Shown here piece by piece: positions 44,413-53,841 of a stretch of 64,000 nucleotides of DNA (its first letter is position 1; every line of letters starts with the position of its first letter). The DNA is from a virus. The DNA is taken from the IMG/VR virus record IMGVR_UViG_3300042923_000275, positions 1-64,000 of that record. One strand, given 5' to 3'. Position numbers and translations under genes: made by a program. The notes under the pieces were generated by a model that was given only the letters and a program-made list of their open reading frames with translations, searched no databases and was not told the DNA's origin.

Positions 44413-46989
44413 CTATACTAATTGAATTCTCGCATTATTATCGTGAGCATAGGCATTATATATTTGGTCGTCCTTACGACCGCGATTCTTGTCTAGATAG
44501 ATCAATAGGTTGCCCTTCTGTAGTCCGACGGCTTGTATCTGCTCATCCGTCTTCTGTTGCATAGTTATAAACACGTCTGAGTCCTGTGCTATTTCATAGC
44601 CGCCATATACATCCTCTGCTTGTGCCAAATCTTTGTTCTTCCCCTGCTTGCCTAATTGCGCAACATTTAATACCCCGATGTTTAACTCACCAGCCATCTC
44701 TTTCATGGTCTTCGATATTACACCTAATTCCTGGTACCTCTTTTCCGTCCTGCGCCCGGAGTACATTAATTGGATGTAATCGAATGCCACTACTCTCACT
44801 CCTTCAGATAGGACATATTTTCTAGTAATAGCCACTGCTTCCTCTATTGATCTCCCCTGTTCACATATGAATAGCGGCGATTGCCTTACTTTCAGCGCCC
44901 ATTGTTGTAACATGTCATGTTGATCGGCCGTTAATGTACCGTCCATCATGGCATCCTGTGAGATACCACTTAATATTGCAAGATTTCTTAATGTCAATTC
45001 TTCGGCCGCCATCTCATACGAGAACCACAACAAAGGTGCCTGTTCTACTACCGCTATATTGGTACACATCTCAGCTAGTAATTTTGATTTGCCGACACCT
45101 TGGTTAGCCGATATAGTGTGTAGTCTCTTTGGTTGTATTCCTCGTAATTGTTGAGATAATGCATTCAACCTGTCACCAATATGAATACCTACCATCTTGT
45201 CTGGATTCATCATCCGGTCCTGAATTATGCTCATCGCCATGTCAATTTGTCTGCCGGAATCGGCAACCTTATCATTGCCACTATTAACTATGATATTTGT
45301 TACCCTAGAATTAAACATTTCTATCGCCTGAGACGAATCGACATTGAGGTCATTCATTGAGCACCTCAATTCCTGAGCCAACATTGTTATCTTGCGTCTC
45401 ATTGCCTTGTCCTCGACGTCATGTATGTGCCAATCGATGTTAGTGCCTAATATCTGTCCGATCTCTCGAATATATTCACCATTTTCGAGATGCCCAGCTA
45501 TACCGCAGTTATTGGCTGTACCGATGACTGTCTCTATGCTGATATCTACTCCGCGCTTATTGCACATATCTAGAAGCACCTGATATATCATCCTATGCTT
45601 TGCTAGATAGAAATCATCCACCTTTATCCTCTCTGCGACCTCTATTAGTCTATCCTTATTTCTAATACACTCGCTGAGAATGATCTTTTCTCCGTCTACC
45701 GAATATAGCTGGAATTTGTTATCCCCGTTAGATTTGAAGAAATCTTCAACATAGGTCATATCCAAGTTGAGTCGTGTAGCGATATCAGATATTGCCAATT
45801 TTCTCTCAATCTGGTCCGCATTGTTCACGAATGTCTGTACCTCTCTTAGTACATCCATCCTCTCCGTCATTGTGGTAGTAGGCTTGTCTCTGAACACCTT
45901 GTCTATCACATATTGGATAGCATATACGGAATTATCTAATACCTCCTGCATCCTGGTGCGACCGAATGCGTTGAGAAATTCATCTGGATCGTATCCATGT
46001 ATGTTTGCCACCCTGATTCTGATATCAGGTCTATTAGGCCCAAGATATTTATTGACTATCAGCGATGTGGCATTTATTCCTGCGTCATCACCATCCAACA
46101 ACAGGATGACTTCCTTGATCTTGAATGCTTGTAATAATTTGATTGTCTCATCGTTGAATATCGTGCCCTTTAATCCTGCAGTGTTCTTAAACCCATGTTG
46201 GTGCATCTTGGCTACGTCGCCCTGTCCCTCGACGAGTATCAACTTGCCACCATTCTCTCGTACATATTTCCTGGCGATGTGGAATCCGTATATAGTATAT
46301 TCATACAATGGCGAGTATTTAGATGTACCAATATACTTAGGGTCTTTCTCGTTCTTCCTTGTGAATGGTCTACCATATATCCGTACTGGCCTACCATATG
46401 GGTCGAAATCCGGGAACACTAGCGCATCGAAGAATATGTCATTTCGGTCCAATTCTAGCGATTTGAAGTCAGGCGATGTCGGAGAAGGACACGACGAATA
46501 CCCGATTCTAAACTCCTTGATTATGTCATCGGTAAATCCGCGACCATGGAGATATTCTAGTTTTGATCTCGATATCTGATTTGACTCACTGAACAGACTA
46601 TATTGGGCCGCCATCACGACTGAGTCCATGACACCGACCAGCCGTTCCCTTTCCTTCTCTTCTGGTGTCATATCTTGTAGGTACGGAGTCATGTCCATCC
46701 CGGATATCTCTGCATATTTGTGTATCGACTCGATGAATGACATGTTATATAACTTCATCAGGAAACCGAACTCATCGTCGCCATCGTGGCAACCGAAGCA
46801 ATAATACAACCCCTTAGATGGAGTTACCATTAGCGATGGTGTGTTCTCCTTGTGGAAGCAACATGACACTTTATATAGATCATTATTTACCTTCTCAAGT
46901 GGTAGTCCACACGATTGCATCAATTCCACTAGTGGTTTATCTGTCCTCAGCGCTGATTTCACTTGTTCTAGGTCTCGGAATTTACGCAT
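44413..46989 (-). CDS. Primase-helicase fusion (DnaG-DnaB type)
   Basis: 858 aa. The N-terminal zinc domain has CCFHKENTPSL and YYCFGCHDG. The TOPRIM primase domain contains LVEGQGDV (about 250) and LLLDGDDAG (about 295). A DnaB-N-like part follows, and the RecA-like helicase has Walker A SANQGVGKS and FDYIQLMYSG (Walker B). This fuses the two replisome functions, as in T7 gp4 though with bacterial-type domains. It would unwind DNA and prime the lagging strand for the DnaE polymerase. Confidence 0.9.
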   Translation of the reverse strand: MRKFRDLEQVKSALRTDKPLVELMQSCGLPLEKVNNDLYKVSCCFHKENTPSLMVTPSKGLYYCFGCHDGDDEFGFLMKLYNMSFIESIHKYAEISGMDMTPYLQDMTPEEKERERLVGVMDSVVMAAQYSLFSESNQISRSKLEYLHGRGFTDDIIKEFRIGYSSCPSPTSPDFKSLELDRNDIFFDALVFPDFDPYGRPVRIYGRPFTRKNEKDPKYIGTSKYSPLYEYTIYGFHIARKYVRENGGKLILVEGQGDVAKMHQHGFKNTAGLKGTIFNDETIKLLQAFKIKEVILLLDGDDAGINATSLIVNKYLGPNRPDIRIRVANIHGYDPDEFLNAFGRTRMQEVLDNSVYAIQYVIDKVFRDKPTTTMTERMDVLREVQTFVNNADQIERKLAISDIATRLNLDMTYVEDFFKSNGDNKFQLYSVDGEKIILSECIRNKDRLIEVAERIKVDDFYLAKHRMIYQVLLDMCNKRGVDISIETVIGTANNCGIAGHLENGEYIREIGQILGTNIDWHIHDVEDKAMRRKITMLAQELRCSMNDLNVDSSQAIEMFNSRVTNIIVNSGNDKVADSGRQIDMAMSIIQDRMMNPDKMVGIHIGDRLNALSQQLRGIQPKRLHTISANQGVGKSKLLAEMCTNIAVVEQAPLLWFSYEMAAEELTLRNLAILSGISQDAMMDGTLTADQHDMLQQWALKVRQSPLFICEQGRSIEEAVAITRKYVLSEGVRVVAFDYIQLMYSGRRTEKRYQELGVISKTMKEMAGELNIGVLNVAQLGKQGKNKDLAQAEDVYGGYEIAQDSDVFITMQQKTDEQIQAVGLQKGNLLIYLDKNRGRKDDQIYNAYAHDNNARIQLV

Positions 46990-47632
46990 TAAAATGCCTC
47001 CTAGCCAAATTTTCTAGACGAGCATTCTCTTTCCGTTGCTCCCATCGTGCCATTATAGATATTTTCTCTATCATACCCATATTGCTATCGCTCTGTTTGA
47101 TTATGGGGTTAACCGCTTTGTTATCTAATTCGGACATACGCCTCATGTGTGCTTGCTTCTCCGACCATTCTCTCTGACATATTGCATACACATACGGTAT
47201 CGTATATACACCAGCCTCTTTTGCTATCTTGACCGCCCTCGGTAGTTGCGATGCCATACCGTCACTACATTTCGACAATTCTATCATTTGTAGCAACGCA
47301 TCATAATTGTAATCTCCACATAATAGGCTGTTCTGCAAATATTCAAATACGGTGCCGAACATGGTATCTAATATGTTCGGTGGATTGCTACTGCGTTTAT
47401 TCGTAATTCTTCTGAGCGCCGGATAGTGATATGTGAAATCTGCATACCTATCTAGCTTGTCAGGCTTCGCCTTAGATATCATGTCCTCCATCATCTTTAA
47501 TATCGGGTTTGGGTAATATGTTAGTATAGCCTGTTCCATGTGTATGGCCTCATTGGTTGATATATCTGCCCTCTCAGGCCATTTGCTATATAGTAACCTC
47601 GCTATCTTCCTGGCGTCCCCAGATAGATACAT
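46982..47632 (-). CDS. Hypothetical replication-associated protein, 216 aa
   Basis: It overlaps the primase-helicase gene by 8 nt and the kinase gene by 1 nt. The protein is mostly helical (SGDARKIARLLYSKWP; later YAICQREWSEKQ) without known catalytic motifs. Position suggests a helicase loader or replication accessory protein, but no family was recognised. Confidence 0.6.
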   Translation of the reverse strand: MYLSGDARKIARLLYSKWPERADISTNEAIHMEQAILTYYPNPILKMMEDMISKAKPDKLDRYADFTYHYPALRRITNKRSSNPPNILDTMFGTVFEYLQNSLLCGDYNYDALLQMIELSKCSDGMASQLPRAVKIAKEAGVYTIPYVYAICQREWSEKQAHMRRMSELDNKAVNPIIKQSDSNMGMIEKISIMARWEQRKENARLENLARRHFNA

Positions 47633-48207
47633 CAGTCCTTCACCTCGAACAGTTTGATGCCAGCAGATTTGATGATCTGTATAGCCATTTCGGACGGTGT
47701 TACATCATTACTACTGTGTATCAGTTTAGTGTCGATGATAGCCTTATCTGCATATTCATCATAGTATTTATTATTAATATCGAGTATGTTTCTTAATGAC
47801 TGTTTTTCCAATGGGTTCTGATTAACTCTCGTTCTGTGCCTGATTTGCAATGTCTCCGGGTGTGCAACCAGCACGAATTGGATCGCGCCATACATCGATG
47901 CCAGTTTCTCGAATACTGATAGGCCACCAGATTCATATGACTCAGGGAACATCAGCTTCTCGGTTGTGACGAATCTATCGAATATTAAGGTTCTGTCCGA
48001 GTCGTGGTTGTGAAAGTGTTCCATGATCTTCAGTACCGACGCGTATTGTTTGTGCATCATGTTACCACGCTCCGCCATCGACATACCAGTGTCCGTCGGC
48101 AATCCGGATAGCTTAATCAGAGTATGATATGATATCATGTCCTGTAATGCACGTACTACCGATGTCTTTCCAACCAATTCTCCACCCTCAATAATAACGA
48201 TAGGCAT
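47632..48207 (-). CDS. Thymidylate kinase-like dNMP kinase
   Basis: The P-loop is EGGELVGKTS at residue 7; LIFDRFVTTE gives the DRF motif of dTMP kinases near residue 75, and HRTRVNQNP is in the lid position. With 191 aa it is of usual size. It probably phosphorylates dTMP from ThyX; other dNMP substrates are possible. Confidence 0.75.
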   Translation of the reverse strand: MPIVIIEGGELVGKTSVVRALQDMISYHTLIKLSGLPTDTGMSMAERGNMMHKQYASVLKIMEHFHNHDSDRTLIFDRFVTTEKLMFPESYESGGLSVFEKLASMYGAIQFVLVAHPETLQIRHRTRVNQNPLEKQSLRNILDINNKYYDEYADKAIIDTKLIHSSNDVTPSEMAIQIIKSAGIKLFEVKD

Positions 48208-48213
48208 ATCATT

Positions 48214-49659
48214 CTACCCCCTATTTATTATGAATCTTGGTTCTGTTTGGTACATTCGTAACCTACAATTGAAATGATCTTCTAAATACCTACATTTATC
48301 ATGATATTCTCTGACTATTGGTAATGGCTTGTCATATAATCTCAACGTTCGACCAACACGCTGTAATGCTCGTACAGATGATTTACCACGACCAGCCAAT
48401 AATATACTATCAAGTGGTTTGATATCTAGCCCCTCATCAGCAATTGTCGTGGCAATTAGACACTTTAGGTTTCTGTTACGCATCTCGCGGATGGCATCAC
48501 CACGTACCGTACTGGAATCATTTCCCTGTAGGAACTCGTGTGGTATACCCTCTCTCTTTAGCATCGCCGATAGGATTTGACCATGCTTAATCTGCTTTAC
48601 TAGTATCATACTGATCCTGTGCTGATTATATAGGTCTACGGCGTCCTGTACTACTATCTCATTATTTGCCTCGTTTTCTACCACCCATTGCTTGTATATC
48701 TGGTCATATGTACCGTGCACTGGTGCGCCTGTTACTGTTCTGACATTGATGGTAGGTTGCATCAAGTAGTTCATGTCAATCAGTTCGCTTGCCGACATCC
48801 TGAACACTTGGTGTCCATATGCGGCTTCTAGCATTATGTCCGCGCCATCATCTCTCCATGGCGAAGCCGAAAAACCAACATAGTGTTCCGCGTTACGAAC
48901 AAGCGATGCGACTTCAAAAGCCGAATCACTCGCGACACGATGCACCTCGTCTTGGATGAGCAACCCGACACTATCAATGAACCTTCGTAAAACTTGTTCT
49001 TTCCCATTGATATCCGTGTCGTCATTCTCGTCCTCTTCGGAATACGAGTCCTTTTTATAATGAGTGCCCAAGATACGTGCCACTGTTTGGATCGTTCCGA
49101 CAGTGATATCCCTGACATCTAGCACACCATCTCCTATCTGTCCGCAATCGTAATTCATGAATTCACTATATGCTTCTCTGGCCTGTCTAAGTAAATCCTT
49201 GGTATGCACTAGGAATAGTGTTGGTGTGTTTAGTTGTGCAGTGATTATACAGGCCACTGGCGTCTTACCTCCGCCAGTGGCTATCCGAACTATCGACCTT
49301 TTAGCGTCTATTGCGGCCTGTGCCGCACTGAATTGATACCAGCGCGGTTCGAGTATACTCGACATATCCAGAGGACTACCATGCACCGATCTCGTTGAGT
49401 TATCCTCTACGATCGTCTCATACCCCAAGCATAGCAACTTCGACTGAATCCTGTGCAATAATCCTACCGGGAATGTGTTATACCTAGATTTATAGAGGCG
49501 TTTATATCCGTCCCAACGTCTCTTCTTAAATAGAGCACTATGTTCCGCCCCTTGAACTCTAAAAGAGCATTCATCACTCAATATCTGTTTGATTGAGTCC
49601 GATATCGGTGACTTGATTCTTGCTGTTGTGTTATCGATTGATATGGTAATGAAATCCAT
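48214..49659 (-). CDS. Superfamily 2 DNA helicase, UvsW/XPB-like
   Basis: Motif I RIATGGGKT is near residue 125, motif II LIQDEVHRV (DEVH), motif III GFSASPWRDD, motif V ATTIADEGLDI and motif VI RALQRVGRTLR. The N-terminal region resembles the UvsW-like DNA-binding part (RRWDGYKRLY). The ATG follows GGAGCAGATGGTAGA. It likely acts in branch migration or in replication restart. Confidence 0.87.
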   Translation of the reverse strand: MDFITISIDNTTARIKSPISDSIKQILSDECSFRVQGAEHSALFKKRRWDGYKRLYKSRYNTFPVGLLHRIQSKLLCLGYETIVEDNSTRSVHGSPLDMSSILEPRWYQFSAAQAAIDAKRSIVRIATGGGKTPVACIITAQLNTPTLFLVHTKDLLRQAREAYSEFMNYDCGQIGDGVLDVRDITVGTIQTVARILGTHYKKDSYSEEDENDDTDINGKEQVLRRFIDSVGLLIQDEVHRVASDSAFEVASLVRNAEHYVGFSASPWRDDGADIMLEAAYGHQVFRMSASELIDMNYLMQPTINVRTVTGAPVHGTYDQIYKQWVVENEANNEIVVQDAVDLYNQHRISMILVKQIKHGQILSAMLKREGIPHEFLQGNDSSTVRGDAIREMRNRNLKCLIATTIADEGLDIKPLDSILLAGRGKSSVRALQRVGRTLRLYDKPLPIVREYHDKCRYLEDHFNCRLRMYQTEPRFIINRG

Positions 49660-49660
49660 T

Positions 49661-50083
49661 CTACCATCTGCTCCTATCCTGATTGGATGCATTCCTAGCC
49701 TGACCTACACTCTGCGCGTGCCCTTCCTTCACCTTTATTTCTCTGACAGTGATCATTCTAGATGATGTTTTGATCTTTACGTCCACTGCCTTAAGGATCC
49801 TCTCAAGTGCATCGCGCTTATCCATCATCAGTGTTTTGGCCTCTTTGCTGTTTTCACCAGTGATACTTCTTGTGTAGTGTACCGCGTAGTTATACAGTTC
49901 TGTCAGATAGGAATAATAATTCGTATATCTACGCAACTTCTCATCTAGGGTATTTAGGGCATCCAATCCCTCTGGCTGTTTCTCTACCTCTTCGGTGTAG
50001 TATTTGGCTAGTTGGTCCAGCATGTCCGAGAAGCCGATATACATTAAACTGGTCACTGTTACAGGCAATTTATCTTGTTCCAT
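49661..50083 (-). CDS. Hypothetical helical protein, 140 aa
   Basis: A mostly helical protein (SDMLDQLAKYYTEEVEK) with a basic C-terminal half. It overlaps the RNase H gene end and is followed directly by the helicase. No known motif. A recombination or DNA-binding accessory role is possible by position. Confidence 0.6.
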   Translation of the reverse strand: MEQDKLPVTVTSLMYIGFSDMLDQLAKYYTEEVEKQPEGLDALNTLDEKLRRYTNYYSYLTELYNYAVHYTRSITGENSKEAKTLMMDKRDALERILKAVDVKIKTSSRMITVREIKVKEGHAQSVGQARNASNQDRSRW

Positions 50084-50579
50084 TTCGCACCTCCATCTTT
50101 ATTCGTTCCTTTACGTCCTTGGCAACCTTATCGCAATATTCGTTCTCAGGGACTCCAGTATGACCGTCGACATGTGCCCATTCGATCTTTATACCATGGT
50201 GTCTCCATATGTGCGCCACCAATGAATCGAGTTTCATGAACATCCTGGCATTTGGTCGTAACCCGTCTTCGCCCTTACCGACCCATCCTTTAGACTTCCA
50301 TTTATGTATCCATCCGTCATTGAAGGCGCCAATGATATAATATGAGTCTGACACTACTAGAATCGATTCCACGGCACATCTGTTCATGCCTATGTATGCC
50401 ATCAACATCTCGATCCCACCGATTACGGCCTGTAGTTCCATTGCGTTGTTCGATGTTATTGGTTCACCTCCATATGAATTACATACTACTACGCCATCTT
50501 CCTTAAGGAGTGCGCACCAGCCACCGGGACCTAGACTATTTCCACATGACGAGCCATCTCCCCAAATTTCAAAATTCAC
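50070..50579 (-). CDS. rnhA: Ribonuclease HI
   Basis: The catalytic set is present: first Asp in IWGDGSS, Glu in NNAMELQAV, Asp in VVSDSYYI, and HVDGHTGVPENEYCD with the His and last Asp. It removes RNA primers or R-loops. With 169 aa it is of normal length. It lies beside resolvase-like and RecA genes. Confidence 0.92.
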   Translation of the reverse strand: MNFEIWGDGSSCGNSLGPGGWCALLKEDGVVVCNSYGGEPITSNNAMELQAVIGGIEMLMAYIGMNRCAVESILVVSDSYYIIGAFNDGWIHKWKSKGWVGKGEDGLRPNARMFMKLDSLVAHIWRHHGIKIEWAHVDGHTGVPENEYCDKVAKDVKERIKMEVRNGTR

Positions 50580-50594
50580 GCCGTTTCACCTCTT

Positions 50595-51251
50595 CTATTT
50601 GTGTATTCCATAGAACGTTTTATGCGCTAAATCGACGCAATTATCACGATAGAATCTTACAAAGTCATTGAGGTGCATGATAACCCAACCGCTACCATCT
50701 GCTTCATCCTCGAATCCGAATCTCCAGAATATAGTGTATAATTTAGATTGTCTAATGCCACGGAATCGTCGATCCATTATATATGACTTCTTTATTATGT
50801 AGTTCTTGTGATTTTTGGATTTACGTTTTAGCATGATATCATCATAATGCGGATTAATATATTCACATTGTTGTTCGAAGATATGAAGTAATCTCTCCGG
50901 CATCGCTATAAATTTATGTATCTCACCGAATAGGGTGAATGCCAATATTGGCATCTTGTTACTCTCTTCTGACCTAGTGAGTAATTTCTGTAGCCATTCG
51001 ATCTTGATTGTGTATTCCTTATCGTTAGGATCGTCTGGTGTCATTGTCTTGCATTCACATAACCAATATCCGGAATTTTTGTCTTCCGTGTCCCTAACAT
51101 CACACCAACCGAATACACTACTTACTCCAGACATAGGCACCCGGAACCAACCAAGTGCCTTTGCTATTGCTATTTCGAACGCTTTCCCACGTTCTTTATT
51201 GTTCTTATTCCTCTGAGCCTGTGGAGTCTTCGGACGCGATAAATGTGCCAT
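50595..51251 (-). CDS. PD-(D/E)XK nuclease, Holliday-junction-resolvase-like
   Basis: The N-terminal half has NKERGKAFEIAIAKALGW, then GWCDVRDTED and YWLCECKTM, which supply the acidic residues and the (D/E)xK of this nuclease fold. The second half is unrecognised. It overlaps the recA gene, which suggests a role in recombination. The ATG of MAHLSRPK is preferred. Confidence 0.72.
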   Translation of the reverse strand: MAHLSRPKTPQAQRNKNNKERGKAFEIAIAKALGWFRVPMSGVSSVFGWCDVRDTEDKNSGYWLCECKTMTPDDPNDKEYTIKIEWLQKLLTRSEESNKMPILAFTLFGEIHKFIAMPERLLHIFEQQCEYINPHYDDIMLKRKSKNHKNYIIKKSYIMDRRFRGIRQSKLYTIFWRFGFEDEADGSGWVIMHLNDFVRFYRDNCVDLAHKTFYGIHK

Positions 51252-52257
51252 CTTTCTTCGCCTCACTTACAACTTCATTAAGCATATCATGGATATCTTC
51301 AAATAGTGCTTTGTCGTTGTTAATCTCCGCAAACATTAATGCTTTACCCTGCCACTTCTTATCCCACTTCTCGGTCTTGAAGTAATACATAGAACTAGCC
51401 TGGTCTATTACCCCCCAAGCGATAGCCATCTCGATTATGCCGACTCTACTGTCTAGGCCTTTATAATAGTGAAGTGGGATTGACGCGGCCTTAAACGGAG
51501 GCGCATACTTATTCTTAACAACCTTGACCTTTAGATTGTGTCCAACCTGTAGTTTCCCCTCTTTGATTGGTTCACCTCTGCGTGCCTCGATACGTAAGGA
51601 TGCGTAGAATTTCAGTGCTCTGCCTCCGGTAGTATACTCAGGACTACCATACATGACACCTGGCTTCTCGCGTACTTGGTTGATGAAAATGACTGAAGTA
51701 CGAGATTTTCTAGCTGATGTAGCTAGGATTGGGATCAATTCGGACATCATATTCGCTAATGCAGCACGTTGAGACCCATCATCAAGCTTCTTGCCTAATA
51801 GGATTTTTGGTGTGAGGGCGGCAACGGAATCGACTACTATAACATCAAAGAGTTCCGATTCGACCATATTTTTAATTATATGCATCGCCTGCTCACCGTA
51901 GTCCGGTTGATGAAACGATAATTCCTTGATGTTGACTCCGATAAGTTCTGCCAAAGATAGGTTTAGTGCATGTTCTGCGTCCTCAAAATGACAGACTCCA
52001 CCTAATTCCTGGGCCTTCGCAATAATATGTAGCGCAACAGTAGTTTTCCCGGCTCCTTCTCCACCATAGATCTCGATGATACAGCCGCGTGGTATTCCAC
52101 CAACTCCGATAGCTTCATTCAGTCCGTGAATATCTGTTTTAATGATCATAGAATCGTCAATTGGTGGTGTGTCTCCTAGCATCATGACATTTGTGGTGAA
52201 TTCCTTATTCGTCTTCTTCAAGAACTTATCTAGTTCTACCTTTCTCTTGTCATCCAC
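51205..52257 (-). CDS. recA: RecA recombinase
   Basis: 350 aa. Walker A YGGEGAGKTT near residue 64, FDVIVVDSVAALTPK (Walker B) near 137, FINQVREKPGVMYG near 196 and TTGGRALKFYAS are all typical of RecA. The C-terminal domain is shortened and altered. It promotes strand exchange in phage recombination and repair. It is close to SSB-like, nuclease and helicase genes. Confidence 0.93.
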   Translation of the reverse strand: MDDKRKVELDKFLKKTNKEFTTNVMMLGDTPPIDDSMIIKTDIHGLNEAIGVGGIPRGCIIEIYGGEGAGKTTVALHIIAKAQELGGVCHFEDAEHALNLSLAELIGVNIKELSFHQPDYGEQAMHIIKNMVESELFDVIVVDSVAALTPKILLGKKLDDGSQRAALANMMSELIPILATSARKSRTSVIFINQVREKPGVMYGSPEYTTGGRALKFYASLRIEARRGEPIKEGKLQVGHNLKVKVVKNKYAPPFKAASIPLHYYKGLDSRVGIIEMAIAWGVIDQASSMYYFKTEKWDKKWQGKALMFAEINNDKALFEDIHDMLNEVVSEAKKDGTFIASEDSTGSEE

Positions 52258-52285
52258 TTTAACGCATCTCCTTCATAGATATCAA

Positions 52286-52308
52286 GCCGCAACCATTTCG
52301 ATTGCGGC
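52286..52308 (-). other. Hairpin between ssDNA-binding and recA genes
   Basis: GCCGCAA and TTGCGGC form a 7-bp stem with no T run in the leader of recA. It may be a processing or partial termination signal. Confidence 0.45.
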
Positions 52309-52330
52309 CCGATTCGAACCTATTTGTTTA

Positions 52331-53458
52331 TTATTTGCCGATCGCCTTAGCAAGTAGGGCATCGAGTTGTGCGTCTGTGTACGCCCGTAGGTCGAAGCTC
52401 GGATTAGGATTGGTTACTTCCCTCATGACCTCTACAACCCGTTGATAATTCTTGAATTCAGGGTTCTCGCGGATCACTTTATCGATCGCGGCTAGCTTCT
52501 CTTCACGCGATTGTGCATTGTTGGTTGGCGGAGTCGGTGGCGTCGGCAATGATTGCTCTGGTGCTGGTGAGGCCGTCGTTGGCGTCGTCGGCGTAGTTGT
52601 CTGTGCTGGCTGAGTCGGCGTTACAGGTGGCGTCACGGTCGTCGGCTGGACCGTCGATTGCACAGGTGTCTGGGCAGGTGGCTGAGATACAACTGCTGTG
52701 CCTCCAGATATCAACTGATTCTGGATTGTTTGGCACATCCCCTTTAGATCCGCCATACGTGCATTATTTGCCGCCCATGTAATCCATCCGGTGTCAATAG
52801 TAAACACTTCATGTAGCGTTTTCCCCTTATGCTTACTGAACGGCAACTTGAATGCCAATGCCTCTTCGAGAGTGTAGATCTTCGGCGTGGTGATCGCGTC
52901 GAAATCGATACCGATATCGGCCAGTTCACGGCGAATTTGATCTTCCGGTGTCGGCTGGAACTCAGGTAAGTTATACAAATCCCACGGAATAGCTTCTTCG
53001 CTGCAGCCAGCTGGCAACCCCGGTTGACTACCCATTACTGGAGCGGCGAACCAGTTGGTCTCGCGGCCTGTCCCGACCTTACTAATCATCACGTCGTATC
53101 CTGATAGATGACCTGAAGTAAAGTGAAGTGCCTCAAGCTGATCCTTTAATTTGTTGCCGAAAGCGAATTTTTTCACCGCCCCATCGTCATATGACCACAC
53201 ATTGATCACATTCCGGAACGATACTGGTGCATTGGCGCGGTTGTTGTCGAATTTGCAATTACCGGGACACACATACGATCTCATTGTTTCCGTTTCGTCC
53301 GCATTCACTTTAGTGATTTTGTGTTGAGGCACACTCAACGGCTGTTGATCGCCGAACAATAGGACGCGTACACGTCTAGGTGCGCCAACTTGTACTACCA
53401 GATAATCGTTGCTACCTTCTGATTGATTTTGTTGATATGGATTTGTTCCCCAAGCCAT
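52331..53458 (-). CDS. Single-strand DNA-binding-like protein with exo X-type domain
   Basis: The first 190 residues form an OB-fold-like region with CPGNC and VINVWSYDDG, as in phage replication ssDNA-binding proteins. Residues 200-235 (KLPFSKHKGKTLHEVF, then DTGWITWAANN) match the small domain found in exonuclease X C-termini. A long Pro/Thr/Gln linker follows, then a C-terminal helical domain. It has its own promoter just upstream. Probably the phage SSB; direct proof is lacking. Confidence 0.7.
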   Translation of the reverse strand: MAWGTNPYQQNQSEGSNDYLVVQVGAPRRVRVLLFGDQQPLSVPQHKITKVNADETETMRSYVCPGNCKFDNNRANAPVSFRNVINVWSYDDGAVKKFAFGNKLKDQLEALHFTSGHLSGYDVMISKVGTGRETNWFAAPVMGSQPGLPAGCSEEAIPWDLYNLPEFQPTPEDQIRRELADIGIDFDAITTPKIYTLEEALAFKLPFSKHKGKTLHEVFTIDTGWITWAANNARMADLKGMCQTIQNQLISGGTAVVSQPPAQTPVQSTVQPTTVTPPVTPTQPAQTTTPTTPTTASPAPEQSLPTPPTPPTNNAQSREEKLAAIDKVIRENPEFKNYQRVVEVMREVTNPNPSFDLRAYTDAQLDALLAKAIGK

Positions 53459-53527
53459 AATATTCCTCCTTAAATTTCGGACGGACTGATGCCGTCAAGA
53501 TCGGGAGTCTTCTGAACTCCGTATATA

Positions 53528-53557
53528 ATATCGATCTGCTTCTCTTGTCTGCTAAAC
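53528..53557 (-). promoter_or_regulatory. Phage-type promoter GTTTAG-N18-CGATAT
   Basis: An exact consensus match directly after the terminator at 53571-53607, driving the ssDNA-binding-like gene from a leader of about 60-65 nt. TCTG/CAGA inverted halves surround the -35 box. Confidence 0.78.
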
Positions 53558-53570
53558 AGAATATCTTTAG

Positions 53571-53607
53571 AAAAAGTGAGACTCACCGTTAGCGTCAGGT
53601 GAGTCTC
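53571..53607 (-). terminator. Intrinsic terminator
   Basis: GAGACTCACC and GGTGAGTCTC make a 10-bp stem, followed on the minus strand by ACTTTTT. It ends transcripts coming from purZ and the structured RNA region, and separates them from the promoter at 53528. Confidence 0.92.
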
Positions 53608-53630
53608 GAAGGATGGGAGAGTAATGAAAA

Positions 53631-53836
53631 TATGTGGGTTAGGATTTGCACCTAACATGAGATATCTGCGTGTTAGTCGGCACTCATAACGAGGATATAT
53701 GGTTTCATGATTTTCACGCAGTTTATTGGCTGTCCTACCTTCCGGCTATTTACCCGACTTGTCTTACAGCGTAGGCTCGTGCATCAGCCATCCCTTAACC
53801 ATTATTCGGCGTTTACCTATTCCGCCACCACATATC
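53631..53836 (-). ncRNA. Candidate structured RNA with tRNA-like parts
   Basis: Non-coding region directly after the purZ stop. GATATGTGG at its 5' end can pair with CCATATATC (9 bp with one G-U) after about 125 nt, or its TATGTGG part with CCACATA at the 3' end. A tRNA-Leu-like D arm (GCGGAATAGGTAAACGC) and a 5/7/5 T arm-like hairpin (TTAGG, TGCAAAT, CCTAA) are present. No complete tRNA or anticodon arm can be folded. It may be an intron-interrupted or decayed tRNA or a new RNA. A terminator follows. Confidence 0.4.
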
Positions 53837-53841
53837 TACCA

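Noticed and set aside
50603-50632. Additional weak promoter ATTTAG-N18-GAATAC before RNase H
   Set aside because: The -10 box matches at only four of six positions and the site is coding, so it is not separable from chance.
53470-53658. 62-aa minus-strand gene
   Set aside because: The frame reads through the intrinsic terminator and the promoter at 53528, and has no ribosome binding site.
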